Origin: Bradyrhizobium genosp. SA-3 | Lineage (GTDB): Bacteria > Pseudomonadota > Alphaproteobacteria > Rhizobiales > Xanthobacteraceae | NCBI RefSeq assembly: GCF_004212635.1 | Contig: NZ_PSRT01000048.1 | Coordinates: forward strand, 1-56,785 | Direction: 5' to 3' | Length of the DNA: 56,785 nucleotides | Shown here: one piece after another, positions 1 to 8,140 of the stretch | How positions within the stretch are numbered: the first letter of the stretch is position 1 | Layout of the letters: each line of letters starts with the position of its first letter | The notes under the pieces: generated by a model | What the model was told of the DNA's origin: nothing | What the model saw: the letters and a program-made list of their open reading frames with translations, nothing else | The model's database searches: none | Program-made: the position numbers and the translations under genes

Positions 1-52
1 GCAAGTCGCCTTCGTAGCGACGAATGACCCGAAAGACTTCGAGAATTGCCCC

Positions 53-466
53 TCAGCGCTCGCCCGGCCACCAGGTCGAGGGCGGGTGATTAACTGAAAT
101 CTTTGTTGGCCTCAAAGCCACGAGCGCGCTCCGCTTGTACGGATAGCCGCGGACCTGCGAACAGTCCTTGCAACGCGTGTAGCGTTCGAGTTCATGCACC
201 GGCGTTGTCTTGGGACGTCGAATGATGTCGAGCGCTACGGTTTGATTGGTGTTGCAGCCAAGACATCGAACTTCGAGATACGGGTATCCACCATTGATCG
301 CATCGCCGATCGTTGGCGATGGCTGCGCGGGACCTTTGTAGCCGAGCATCCGATTGTTCCATGCCACGCAGGCAAGCGTGTCAGCCTCCTTGCGCGCGAG
401 CTTGGCGCGCTCAGCCGACATCTTGATTTGAGTGCCAAAGAGGTATTCGCGCGACTTCGTGGACAT
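53..466 (-). CDS. Hypothetical protein with two CxxC pairs
   Basis: Predicted 137-residue soluble protein of unknown function. The C-terminal half carries two cysteine pairs (CLGC and CKDC) about 33 residues apart, followed by RGYPYKRS, the pattern of a small zinc-ribbon. An arginine/lysine-rich N-terminus precedes it. The frame stays open upstream to 652, but that extension is proline/serine-rich and does not look like protein, so I start at the ATG whose product begins MSTKSREYLF. No clear ribosome site supports this start. I recall similar short proteins being frequent in Bradyrhizobium genomes, often in accessory DNA. A DNA- or RNA-binding role is possible from the ribbon but is a guess. 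Confidence 0.6.
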   Translation of the reverse strand: MSTKSREYLFGTQIKMSAERAKLARKEADTLACVAWNNRMLGYKGPAQPSPTIGDAINGGYPYLEVRCLGCNTNQTVALDIIRRPKTTPVHELERYTRCKDCSQVRGYPYKRSALVALRPTKISVNHPPSTWWPGER

Positions 467-720
467 CCGATCATCAAAGGCACGAGCCAACAGCGTTGGC
501 AAATTGTCGATTCCTGGTGGGCGAGTGGGGCGAGGAGCTACTGCCCTTCGTGGGTGTGGAAAACAGAGGAGGCTCAACCGCGAAGAAGGCGGGCAGCAGC
601 CGGAAGGTGGAGCGCTAGCTAGGACGCTGAGGCCAGGAGAAAAGTCAGCCAATCGAGAGAGTTTCTATTGATCTCGTCCCCTGGTTGCGATTGATTGCAA
701 TCCGGCCGGGGGGCGCACCA

Positions 721-1131
721 ATGCGGATACTACAAGTCGTCACACTGTCTTGTCTGTTGGGTGGCTGTTACGCTACGAGCGCGGATGTTCGCGCCAAGCT
801 CGGCCAGGACTACATCGGAAAAAACGTCGACGCTTTGGTCCTTCAGTGGGGGCCGCCGACGAGCAGCTTCAAGATGAACAGCGGCGAAACCGCCTATGTG
901 TGGCAGCTGGCAAATGGGACTTCCTTTTCGGTCTCTCAAGACGGCCCACAGAGCGCTTCGGGAAGGTCGCGAGGGTATGCCTGCAAGGTCAACATCATCG
1001 CATCACCGAATGGAACGGTAACGAAGCTCGACACCGAAGACCCGGACGGCAAGGTCTATTATGGGCCTTTCGATACGGGCATCAGGACCGGCAGCATGTG
1101 CGCGGAGCGACTCGGGATGAAGCGCGAGTAG
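721..1131 (+). CDS. Small predicted outer-membrane lipoprotein
   Basis: 136-residue secreted lipoprotein of unknown function. The N-terminus MRILQVVTLSCLLGGC is a lipoprotein signal peptide with the lipobox LLGGC. Processing would leave Cys16 as the lipidated N-terminus. The following sequence (GKNVDALVLQWGPPTSSF...TAYVW) resembles the short region found in SmpA/BamE-like and other small alphaproteobacterial lipoproteins, in which a GxP turn precedes a beta strand. An earlier in-frame start at 685 would put twelve extra residues before the signal peptide, so 721 is preferred. It stands alone between unrelated genes. Confidence 0.6.
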   Translation: MRILQVVTLSCLLGGCYATSADVRAKLGQDYIGKNVDALVLQWGPPTSSFKMNSGETAYVWQLANGTSFSVSQDGPQSASGRSRGYACKVNIIASPNGTVTKLDTEDPDGKVYYGPFDTGIRTGSMCAERLGMKRE

Positions 1132-1281
1132 AGGCGCCTGCGGAGGGGTGTCCGGCCGACAAGGCGTGTACTCAAAGGCACTAACGTCAGCTTCTGACGG
1201 CCAAGCGAAAATCTTACGATCAATCAGAGCATTGCTGCTCGGGACACCAAAAACGGATCCAGCGGCTTCCTAAGCCTTGCA

Positions 1282-2217
1282 CTACAACCTGTCACTTGGA
1301 GCACAGTCATTGCGATTATGCACAACTTCAGCAACTCGCTGCGGTACCTCGTAGGTTACTTCAGAAAACGTTATTAACTTCCGAGGTGGGACCGAACGCA
1401 GCTTATCTGCAATAGAATACTCTTTGGACTGATGCTCCTTTCGAGCCAATTCCCAGGCAGCTGAGGAAGGACCGTAGATCCTTGGAGACTTAGTAGTCCG
1501 CTGAACTTGGGTGTCCAGATCCCTCAGGTCTTTTACGATTTCGTCGTAGTTGATGCCGTGCTTCGTGAGTTCATCCTTTGTGGCCTGATCTAGGCCCCTT
1601 CTCAACGCACTCGGCGTGAGGAACACCGTGTCGGGTCGAATGTTCAATCGTGCTTCCTGACTTCTCTTCCAAAGGATGCACACGACGTCGGAGAAGAGCT
1701 TAACCTCTCCTGGATTTTCATTCGAGACCACGTACGAATAGTACCTATGTAGAAAGTCGGACTTTAACACCAGCTGTTGAAGCTGAAATTTCTGCGTGTC
1801 GAGAAGTCCCTTGGCTTGATCGAGCGTCTCATTGAGGTGTTGTTTGTCTTTTTCGAGTCTTGCGGCTAGGCCTTTCGCCTCGTTGATCTCTAGATCCTTC
1901 TTGGCGATAATGACCTCGTTGTCCCTTTCAGTTTTCGCGGCTGCGATTTTCGCATCATTGATTTCTAGATCCTTCTTCGCGATAGCGAGTTCTTTGTCCC
2001 TTTCAAACTTCGCCACGACGCCTTTCGCTTCATTGACTTCTAGGTCTTTACGCAGGGTCGCGATGAATGATCCGAGCGAGAACGAACCGAATAGGAGCAC
2101 GGCCATCACTCCCAGAAGGGCCCAAAGTTGACCCGGCTTGAGGCTGAGGACAATTGCCCGGATGCTCAGCGAACCGAAGTCGCCCGTCTGTCCTGACGTA
2201 GACTGTGCTGTGCTCAT
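1282..2217 (-). CDS. Membrane-anchored coiled-coil protein with tandem repeats
   Basis: 311-residue protein of unknown function. One transmembrane helix lies at about residues 30-53 (LWALLGVMAVLLFGSFSLGS), with a short N-terminal tail. It is followed by a charged helix built from three near-identical 25-residue units (57-81, 82-106, 107-131), each beginning KDLE(V/I)N(E/D)AK, then more coiled coil to about residue 150. The C-terminal half (about 150-311) looks globular and matches no family I recognise. A GGAGG ribosome site lies 7 bases before the ATG. The unit lacks an obvious partner gene. The architecture suggests a membrane-tethered rod or scaffold. Confidence 0.65.
   Translation of the reverse strand: MSTAQSTSGQTGDFGSLSIRAIVLSLKPGQLWALLGVMAVLLFGSFSLGSFIATLRKDLEVNEAKGVVAKFERDKELAIAKKDLEINDAKIAAAKTERDNEVIIAKKDLEINEAKGLAARLEKDKQHLNETLDQAKGLLDTQKFQLQQLVLKSDFLHRYYSYVVSNENPGEVKLFSDVVCILWKRSQEARLNIRPDTVFLTPSALRRGLDQATKDELTKHGINYDEIVKDLRDLDTQVQRTTKSPRIYGPSSAAWELARKEHQSKEYSIADKLRSVPPRKLITFSEVTYEVPQRVAEVVHNRNDCAPSDRL
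1825..2049 (-). repeat. Three tandem 75-bp units inside the coiled-coil gene
   Basis: Encodes residues 57-131 of the protein at 1282-2217. Each 75-bp unit codes for 25 residues starting KDLE. The units differ by point changes but keep length and phase, so copy number could change by recombination without breaking the frame. Confidence 0.75.
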
Positions 2218-2428
2218 GCGCCAACCTCCGAAACGAGAATTGTCGAGCTATTTTGCACTGCAGATAAGCCTGAAGGCTTCGCGTTAGCGTTTCTGTCGAA
2301 CTATGCTTGCACATCGCCGAAGACATTAGCTTGGGTCATAGGTCTGGGATGTGATGTACTTCACAAATTTTAGCTCAAAGGAGCCATCACGAGTTCGAAG
2401 GGTGTAAAAGCGCTTCGCTACGACCCGA

Positions 2429-2535
2429 TTTGACACGTCGGGCAAAACACTGGCAAAATAGTATCATCGAGACGAGTTTGTTTGCGCCCGCGCCGGATAT
2501 TTCCGCCGCGGGTTTTTTGCGTCTCGATCCAGAAT
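2429..2535 (+). repeat. Dispersed repeat, copy 1 of 4, with terminator-like hairpin
   Basis: Starts TTTGACACGTCGGGCAAAAC, continues through ATCATCGAGACGAGTTTG, and ends in a GC-rich hairpin (CCCGCG...CGCGGG, about 2487-2512) followed by TTTTTT and TCTCGATCCAGAAT. The same order of elements recurs at 6922, 7733 and 7839, all on the + strand. Copies 1 and 4 share the longer 3' end. It fills most of the gap between the coiled-coil gene and the next small gene. Confidence 0.8.
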
Positions 2536-2565
2536 GTTGGCTGAAATTATAATGGGATTTTCCAG

Positions 2566-3009
2566 ATGACTGAATTGGTCGTGAAGAACAAGCGTTCCGA
2601 AGTCGCATTTGCGCGGGAGGCTGCTCGCAGAACCTTGAAGCACCGGACGATGACTGAAATCAAGTCATTGGCACGGACGCACACCGTGCACGCCGTCAAC
2701 ACTCTCTTGCAGATCATGCGTGATAAGAACGCTCCCGCGCATGCACGTGTCTCGGCGGCCAATGCCATTCTCGATCGCGGATGGGGCAAGCCGTTGCAGC
2801 CGATCGTGAGTGAAGACGGCAAGCCCCTTGAGTTTGTCCACCGCATTGAGCGCGTCATTGTCCATCCCGGCGATAACGTGACGATCGATGCTGAGATTGA
2901 GGAGAGCGTTCAGCGAGCACCGCTCAGCGTTCTCGGAAGCATCGGCGCGACAAACGATTTCGACGTCTCTCACGAAGAGCTTTGGCTGCTTTCGCAGGAC
3001 AAAGCATGA
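2566..3009 (+). CDS. Small helical protein resembling phage terminase-small-like family
   Basis: 147 residues. The segment from about residue 35 to 75 (HAVNTLLQIMRD... ARVSAANAILDRGWGKP) is the helical signature I associate with DUF5681-type and small-terminase-like proteins of alphaproteobacterial phages, where ARVSAAxAILDRGxGKP is a hallmark. The rest, an acidic tail, is unassigned. The ATG is 30 bases after repeat copy 1 and has only a weak ribosome site. It overlaps the next gene by ATGA, so the two are probably translated together. The family assignment is from memory of the motif. Function is not shown by the sequence. Confidence 0.6.
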   Translation: MTELVVKNKRSEVAFAREAARRTLKHRTMTEIKSLARTHTVHAVNTLLQIMRDKNAPAHARVSAANAILDRGWGKPLQPIVSEDGKPLEFVHRIERVIVHPGDNVTIDAEIEESVQRAPLSVLGSIGATNDFDVSHEELWLLSQDKA

Positions 3010-3206
3010 GCGCGAACTTGCAGAAGCTGCTTCAAACGCGTGTTGGGCCAAGTGCAGAAGCCGGATGGCCGCAATGGATCGCCGACGCGCTTGCATACAG
3101 GCCTGAGAGCCAGGCTCCGGAATTGGCTCCGCCCGAGAAAGCGGCCGCATCAGAAACCAACGATCGGCGCGACATTCGGACCTTGAACCGTGTCTTGAAA
3201 ACCTGA
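3006..3206 (+). CDS. Small hypothetical protein coupled to the preceding gene
   Basis: 66-residue protein (begins MSANLQKLLQTRVG) whose ATG overlaps the stop of the upstream gene by four bases (ATGA), the usual sign of translational coupling. It is rich in proline, alanine and charged residues and has no membrane segment or recognised domain. A perfect hairpin terminator follows 10 bases after the stop, so these two genes form a short transcription unit. Confidence 0.5.
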   Translation: MSANLQKLLQTRVGPSAEAGWPQWIADALAYRPESQAPELAPPEKAAASETNDRRDIRTLNRVLKT

Positions 3207-3216
3207 TGCCTCAATC

Positions 3217-3241
3217 AAGCCCGCGGGATGCCGCGGGCTTT
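3217..3241 (+). terminator. Rho-independent terminator-like hairpin
   Basis: AAGCCCGCGG, loop GATG, CCGCGGGCTT: a perfect 10-bp stem with a four-base loop directly after the gene at 3006-3206. Only a short T/pyrimidine run follows, so efficiency is uncertain. Confidence 0.7.
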
Positions 3242-3556
3242 CCCTCTTTGGAGGGCTGTGACGTTGGTGCGCTAGGCCCCAGCGCCGCTCGTTCGCTGCG
3301 ACAGAACGCAAATGCTCCTGGCCTGATCCTGGATTCGGCGCTTTTTGGACAGAAGCGGACATTCAACCAACCGATAAACTCAGTCGAACCGTCGAAAATG
3401 ACCCCAACCGGACATCTATTCGACGTCATAAAACTGACGACCGTTCCGCAACAACTTGTAAGAGACGTGAACTTAGTCAGCAACCTTGACCAAAGCGAAG
3501 TCGCAAAAATCTGCTAAGCTTGAGAAATTCGGGCGTTTGGCCCCTGCGGGGAGGCA
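3242..3556. other. Non-coding stretch, no feature recognised
   Basis: About 315 bases without a convincing gene. It contains no long palindrome. A TTGACC at 3486-3491 could be the -35 of the promoter for the next gene, but no well-spaced -10 is evident. Confidence 0.5.
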
Positions 3557-5068
3557 ATGGTGACGAACTCGGAAGTCTCCAGCGACCTACCGGGCAAACC
3601 GGCATCCGATAATGACCCACTGAACAAAACGGCATCTGATAACGAGCCACCGAACAAACCGGCATCGAATCTTAACTTTAAGAGTCGCCTCCGGGCGCGA
3701 TTGCAGCTGATCGGCGGGGCGCTCGCTTCGATTGCCGCGATCGGCGCGATCGCGGGTGGCCTCGTCGGCTACTGGACTGTGTGGAAGACGCTCCGCACCG
3801 ACGTGTTTCCGGACAAGCAACAGGCGCAGAGGGAGGCCACGGCCCGGCCCGACGTTGCTCCCCGCTTGTCACTAGTCGTCCTGCCGTTCGCAAACCTCAA
3901 CAACGATCCGGAGCAGGACTATTTCGCCGACGGCATTACGACCGATCTGACGACCGACCTCGCGCAAATGCCCGGCGCGTTCGTTATCGGACGCGGAACG
4001 GCCTTTACATACAAGAACAAGCAGATCGACTTCAGGACGCTCGGCAGGGACCTTGGCATCCGCTGGGCAGTCCAGGGCGCGGTGCGGCGCAACGGGGATC
4101 AGGTCCGGGTCAACGTATCACTTACGGATATCGCGAGCGGTCGGGACGTTTGGTCCGACCGTTTCGACGGCGATCGTACGAACCTCGCCGCCTTGCAGGA
4201 CCAGATCACAGCGCGGCTCGCCCGCTCGCTGAACATTGAACTGATCCAAGCCGAAAGCCGTCGCAGCGAAGCGGACCGGTCGAGGAATCCAGACGCCATG
4301 GACTTCACGATGCGCGGTTGGGCAAAGTTCTACGAGCCGCAGTCGAAGATCCAAAATGCTCAGGCAAAGGACCTATTCGATAGTGCGCTGCGCCTCGATC
4401 CCGACAACGTTGAGGCCATGGTCGGGAAAGCGCGGTGTTTAGCCGCTGATGTGAACAATCGATGGTCTGCTTCCGTTGTTGAAGACAAAAAACAAGGGCT
4501 CGACCTCATCGACAGAGCTCTGTCCAAAAGCCCGGCAAGCGCGGGTGCTCATTGGGCCAAGGGAAACCTTCTGCTATTTGGAGACCCTGAGGGGGCATTG
4601 GCTGAATACGATACTGCGCTCGAAATTGATCCAAATAATCCAGCAGTCTACGGCGCTAGAGCAATTACACTTATCACCTCCGGGCGGACGCGCGAAGCTT
4701 TCTCGCCGGCCCAATTGGCTCTCCGTATCAGTCCCAGAGATCCTTTTGCTTCCGTTTGGCGCTACTGGCTCTGCCATGCACACTTGCACCTACGCCAATA
4801 TGCAGAAGCCATCGAGGAATGCAGGCGCTCGGTCAATCTGAACAACTTGAACTTATACAGCTATGTAGATCTGACATCGGCTTATGGAGCCACGGGGCAA
4901 TTGGAACAGGCACAGCAGAGCTTGACTGAATTGAACAAGCTCCGACCAGACTTTACGATCCAGTGGTACCGTGATCTTGGTTACTCAATCTCAAGCAACC
5001 CGCAGTTTCGTCGGGAGTTCGATGGCATTGTCGATGGGCTGAGGAAGGGAGGCGTCCGGGAGCAATAA
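3557..5068 (+). CDS. Membrane-anchored TPR protein related to cyclase C-terminal regions
   Basis: 503 residues. A short N-terminal tail with imperfect repeats of KPASDN/NKTASDN (residues 12-38) is followed by one transmembrane helix (about 49-73). Next comes a periplasmic or cytoplasmic domain (about 103-230) starting LSLVVLPFANLNNDPEQDYFADG, then TPR-like helices to the end (FDSALRLDPDNVEAM, EYDTALEIDPNNPAVYGARA). This VLPF...YFADGI region plus TPRs is the C-terminal half of many rhizobial adenylate/guanylate cyclases and of some CadC-like regulators. The catalytic or DNA-binding N-terminal domain is absent. The likely role is signalling or protein interaction. A GGGGAGG ribosome site sits only two bases before the ATG, so the GTG one codon later could be the real start. 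Confidence 0.75.
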   Translation: MVTNSEVSSDLPGKPASDNDPLNKTASDNEPPNKPASNLNFKSRLRARLQLIGGALASIAAIGAIAGGLVGYWTVWKTLRTDVFPDKQQAQREATARPDVAPRLSLVVLPFANLNNDPEQDYFADGITTDLTTDLAQMPGAFVIGRGTAFTYKNKQIDFRTLGRDLGIRWAVQGAVRRNGDQVRVNVSLTDIASGRDVWSDRFDGDRTNLAALQDQITARLARSLNIELIQAESRRSEADRSRNPDAMDFTMRGWAKFYEPQSKIQNAQAKDLFDSALRLDPDNVEAMVGKARCLAADVNNRWSASVVEDKKQGLDLIDRALSKSPASAGAHWAKGNLLLFGDPEGALAEYDTALEIDPNNPAVYGARAITLITSGRTREAFSPAQLALRISPRDPFASVWRYWLCHAHLHLRQYAEAIEECRRSVNLNNLNLYSYVDLTSAYGATGQLEQAQQSLTELNKLRPDFTIQWYRDLGYSISSNPQFRREFDGIVDGLRKGGVREQ

Positions 5069-5245
5069 GGTGGCGCCTGCTGACGTTGACGTTCCATGTC
5101 GAATGTCACTTATTGGCCCAACTGCGAAGTACGGACGCGCTCCCCGATAGTCAGCTCATGGCCCATCGCGACGTTTGCGGCGTTGCACAAGTGAGGTCAG
5201 TATCAGAGCAAACCGGACATCGCGAACGATTCATGACTATGCGTC

Positions 5246-6727
5246 TTAGCAATGGTTCTTGTGCTCCACCGCATTCGGCCCGAACCACCTCGTCATCGCC
5301 TCCGCAAGTCCGCATCCGCTCTCGCCTTCCACCCAGGCCACATGGCCGTCGGGCCGCACCAGCACTGCGCTTGGCGCGGCGACCTGTCCAATGGCCGGTA
5401 GCTCCCATGGGCCGTCATAGGCGGCGTCGACGACACCGATGCGATCCGCCCAGGGCGCAATGTCGATGCCACCGCGCCTGCCAAAATTGAGCAGCACACC
5501 GCGCGCGCCGTGCAGCAGCGTGAACAGTTTTAGCTTCCGTTCTTCGACGCTCAGATCGAGATCCGGCATGCGGCGCCCGAGCAGCGCATGCCCTTCGCCG
5601 AGATCATAGCGGATGTCGAGCCCGCTCATCATCGCGCCAACGCGTTGGCGCGGCTGGTCCATGGCGAACAACTCGGAGACGACGTCGCGCGCGGCCTTGA
5701 GGCCGTCGTCGCCGCGGCGGAGCAGCGCGATTTGCGCCATGGTGTTTTGCAGGACGCGTGCCGCGACGGGATGGCGCTCGGAATGGTAGGTGTCGAGCAG
5801 GCTGTCGGGCGAGATGCGATTGACGACCTGCGCCAGCTTCCAGCCGAGATTGACGGCGTCCTGCACGCCGGTGTTGAGGCCTTGCCCGCCGACGGAGTGA
5901 TGGATATGCGCGGCATCGCCGGCGAGCAGCACGCGTCCTTTGCGATAGGACACGGCCTGTCGTGCCGCGTCGGTGAAGCGGGAGATCCATGCGGGATTCT
6001 CGAGACCGAAGTCGGTGCCGTAGACCGCGACGAGGGCGTCGCTGAGATCGCGCAAGGTGGGCTCGCCGGTGCGCGCGAGGGTTGCTTCCGTCACGACGAC
6101 CAGCACGCGTCCGCTCTCCGTCTTGCTGAGGCCGTGAAAGCCGAGCGCGTCGTGACGCAGGCCAAAGGCCGGTGCCTCGCTCATCTCGACCTCGGCCATG
6201 AGATTGCTGAGCGTCGGATCGAAGCCGGCGAAGTCGATGCCGGCAGTCTTGCGCACGGTGCTGCGACCGCCGTCGCAGCCGACGAGATAGTCTGCGCGCA
6301 ACGTCTCGCCGCCCGACAGCGCGATATCGATGCCGGTCTCATCCTGCGCAAAACCCGTCACCTCGGCGTTGCGATAGATCGGCACCGCGAGCTCCTCGAC
6401 CCAGCCGGCCAGGATGCGTTCGATGCGGCTCTGCCGCAGCGCGAGGCCGTAAGCGTGGCGGGTGGGGAGATCGCTGATGTCGAGCCTCGTCCAGGCGAAG
6501 CCGGCGAGCTGGGTGATCTGGCCCTTGCGCAGGAAGCGGTCGGCGACGCCACGTTGATCGAGGATCTCGATCGTGCGGGCGTGCAATCCGCCGGCACGCG
6601 TCTCGACCAGCTCCTGGTTCGCGCGCCGCTCGACCACAGCGACGTCGACATGGGCGAGCGCGAGCTCCGCGGCCAGCATCAAGCCGGTCGGGCCGCCGCC
6701 GGCGATCACCACGACATGATCGGTCAT
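5246..6727 (-). CDS. FAD-dependent aromatic monooxygenase (PheA/TfdB/MhpA type)
   Basis: 493-residue class A flavoprotein hydroxylase. It should use NAD(P)H and O2 to hydroxylate a phenolic ring in the cytoplasm. Visible motifs are the N-terminal Rossmann fold GGGPTGLM (about residues 9-16), the CDGGRSTVRK motif (DG, about 157), and GRVLLAGDAAHIHHSVGGQG (about 285), the GD motif that binds FAD ribose. The last ~100 residues fit the thioredoxin-like domain of the phenol hydroxylase group. Length is typical. The frame is open to 6937, but GAGGAC lies just upstream of the ATG at 6727 and the Rossmann fold begins eight residues later, so this start is preferred. It is a single-gene unit, and the substrate cannot be read from the sequence. 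Confidence 0.85.
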   Translation of the reverse strand: MTDHVVVIAGGGPTGLMLAAELALAHVDVAVVERRANQELVETRAGGLHARTIEILDQRGVADRFLRKGQITQLAGFAWTRLDISDLPTRHAYGLALRQSRIERILAGWVEELAVPIYRNAEVTGFAQDETGIDIALSGGETLRADYLVGCDGGRSTVRKTAGIDFAGFDPTLSNLMAEVEMSEAPAFGLRHDALGFHGLSKTESGRVLVVVTEATLARTGEPTLRDLSDALVAVYGTDFGLENPAWISRFTDAARQAVSYRKGRVLLAGDAAHIHHSVGGQGLNTGVQDAVNLGWKLAQVVNRISPDSLLDTYHSERHPVAARVLQNTMAQIALLRRGDDGLKAARDVVSELFAMDQPRQRVGAMMSGLDIRYDLGEGHALLGRRMPDLDLSVEERKLKLFTLLHGARGVLLNFGRRGGIDIAPWADRIGVVDAAYDGPWELPAIGQVAAPSAVLVRPDGHVAWVEGESGCGLAEAMTRWFGPNAVEHKNHC

Positions 6728-6921
6728 CGCAGCGGTCCTCGCGCCGGCGCGATGCGCCTGCTGGTGTGAACGGGACCTTGGAAGCAAGACAGGCATGGCG
6801 TGACCCCTCGATGTGTTGGCTGGGCCACGGGTTCTACGGCAGGAGCGGGGACTTGAAGCAAGCCCCTTGCGCACCACATATCTAGCTGGGAGGAAGGGCT
6901 TGCCGTTCCGCGTTTGCCGCG

Positions 6922-7012
6922 TTGACACGTCGGGCAAAACACTGGCAGAATGGCATCATCGAAAGAGTTTGGTTCAGCCCGCGCGGGAGCATTCCGCTGC
7001 GGGTTTTCTTTT
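6922..7012 (+). repeat. Dispersed repeat, copy 2 of 4
   Basis: Begins TTGACACGTCGGGCAAAACA, then TGGCAGAATGGCATCATCGA, then a hairpin CCCGCGCGG...CCGCTGCGGG followed by TTTTCTTTT. It lies in the gap between the FAD monooxygenase promoter and the tail of the response-regulator gene. It lacks the long TCTCGATTCCAGAAT end of copies 1 and 4. Confidence 0.8.
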
Positions 7013-7022
7013 GGCGTGACGG

Positions 7023-7367
7023 TCAGCAGATGCCAGTGGTTCGCTGCATGATGTCGGCGAGTTCCTCGAACGAGAACGGCTTCCTGATCATCGGCAGGCC
7101 GCCGCGCCGGGGTTCGCGCCCGGATAGTTGAAGCACCGTCAACTCGGGGCGGACTCGTTTGGCCAACTCGGCCAGTTCATGGCCATCCATGCCCGGCATA
7201 TTGATGTCCGTGATCAAGATGGAGATGTCCCGGTTCTCGTTGAGCTGATCGAGCGCATCCGAACCGTTTTGGGCACTGATCACCTGGCAGCCAAGATCTT
7301 CCAGCATGCCGACGATCACGTCGAGGACGGCGGCGTCGTCATCAACAACCAGGACAGTGTGACTCAT
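7023..7367 (-). CDS. Single-domain response regulator (CheY-like)
   Basis: 114-residue receiver domain with no output domain. The acidic pair is in VVDDD (residues 8-11), the phospho-acceptor is in LITDINMPGMDG (Asp about 54), and the conserved lysine is in IRKPFS (about 94). Phosphorylation by an unlinked histidine kinase is expected. The partner could be another kinase, a diguanylate cyclase or a stress phosphorelay. Family knowledge says such stand-alone receivers pass phosphate or bind a partner. A perfect EcfG-type promoter lies upstream (7398-7423), pointing to general-stress induction. The 84-residue gene upstream is on the same strand, 63 bases away. Confidence 0.85.
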   Translation of the reverse strand: MSHTVLVVDDDAAVLDVIVGMLEDLGCQVISAQNGSDALDQLNENRDISILITDINMPGMDGHELAELAKRVRPELTVLQLSGREPRRGGLPMIRKPFSFEELADIMQRTTGIC

Positions 7368-7397
7368 CGAACGAACGTTCCTTCTGACGACGGAATA

Positions 7398-7423
7398 AAC
7401 GCGCCTCTCGTCGGGTAAGTTCC
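7398..7423 (-). promoter_or_regulatory. EcfG (general stress sigma) promoter candidate
   Basis: Reading the minus strand, GGAAC (7423-7419) is followed by 17 bases and CGTT (7401-7398). This matches the alphaproteobacterial general-stress consensus GGAAC-N16/17-CGTT exactly. The -10 element lies about 30 bases before the ATG of the response regulator. Confidence 0.6.
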
Positions 7424-7430
7424 GGCAAGC

Positions 7431-7685
7431 CTAATCGTCCTTCGACAAATCGCCGGGCTTCGTGGGAAGGTCGATGGTGCCGCCATCGCCGTGCACGAGA
7501 TCGCGATCCCCGTCCTCGGTCTCGCCGGAATCTTCAATGATCTCCTCTTGCGTATCGTGCGCCTTGTCGATGCGCGGCTCGTTATCGCTGCGCGGCTTGG
7601 TATCGCTGCGCGGCCTGTTATCGCTGCGCGGCCTGGCCCCGGGCAGGTTTCGTGATGTCTTTGGTGACATTGTTTTCAGTGTCAT
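7431..7685 (-). CDS. Small acidic low-complexity protein
   Basis: 84 residues, hydrophilic, no membrane segment. The N-terminal half has four tandem units of the form PRSDN/PRSDT/PRSDN/PRID (residues 18-40). The C-terminal half is acidic and ends GGTIDLPTKPGDLSKDD, a tail I recall in other short Bradyrhizobium proteins. An AGGAGG ribosome site is well placed before the ATG, which supports it as a real gene. On the minus strand upstream (7730-7705), CGAAC and AGTT separated by 16 bases form a degenerate version of the EcfG promoter found for the next gene, so both may be stress genes. Probably intrinsically disordered; function unknown. Confidence 0.65.
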   Translation of the reverse strand: MTLKTMSPKTSRNLPGARPRSDNRPRSDTKPRSDNEPRIDKAHDTQEEIIEDSGETEDGDRDLVHGDGGTIDLPTKPGDLSKDD

Positions 7686-7732
7686 TGGCCGATCCTCCTG
7701 ATCGGCTAACTATCGCCGGGCCCGTAAGTTCG

Positions 7733-7820
7733 TTTGACACGTCGGGCAAAACACTGGCAGAATGGCATCATCGAAAGAAGTTTGGTTCAGCCCGCGCGGA
7801 GAATATCTGCGGCGGGCTGT
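7733..7820 (+). repeat. Dispersed repeat, copy 3 of 4
   Basis: Begins TTTGACACGTCGGGCAAAAC and runs through GGCAGAATGGCATCATCGAA to the hairpin CCCGCGCGG...CTGCGGCGGGCTGTTTC. It is only about 20 bases from copy 4, head to tail. Confidence 0.8.
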
Positions 7821-7838
7821 TTCAATTTCAACATAGGT

Positions 7839-7945
7839 TTTGACACGTCGGGCAACACACCGGCATGATGACATCATCGAGACGAGTTTGGTTCACCCGC
7901 GCGGACAACATCCGCCGCGGGTTTTTTCGTTCTCGATTCCAGAAT
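7839..7945 (+). repeat. Dispersed repeat, copy 4 of 4
   Basis: Begins TTTGACACGTCGGGCAACAC and ends CCCGCGCGGACAACATCCGC CGCGGG (split here), TTTTTT and TCTCGATTCCAGAAT. The last element is shared with copy 1, and the hairpin plus T-run has the form of a rho-independent terminator. The DNA between it and the next gene (to 8140) shows no other recognisable feature. Confidence 0.8.
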
Positions 7946-8140
7946 CGGACGGCGGCCCACGCATTGCGGCCACGCACTTGCTTGATACGCGTTGAGGGAG
8001 CGCCGATCGGCGTGCCGCCGTCCGAACCATTGCTGGCCGCGCACGCGCGAACGTGCCGGCCCGCGGCGCAGGGCCCGTTGCCCGCGCCGCTGCGGTTTCC
8101 GGGAGCCGAGCTCGGGCATTGGTACGAGCCGGACAAGCTC

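Noticed and set aside
5588..6769. 393-residue open frame opposite the FAD monooxygenase
   Set aside because: It is the antisense shadow of a well-supported flavoprotein gene in GC-rich DNA; no domain motif and no ribosome site.
7865..8140. Long start for the small membrane gene inside repeat copy 4
   Set aside because: The first ~30 codons come from the repeat and hairpin, so they are unlikely to be coding; an intermediate start remains possible.
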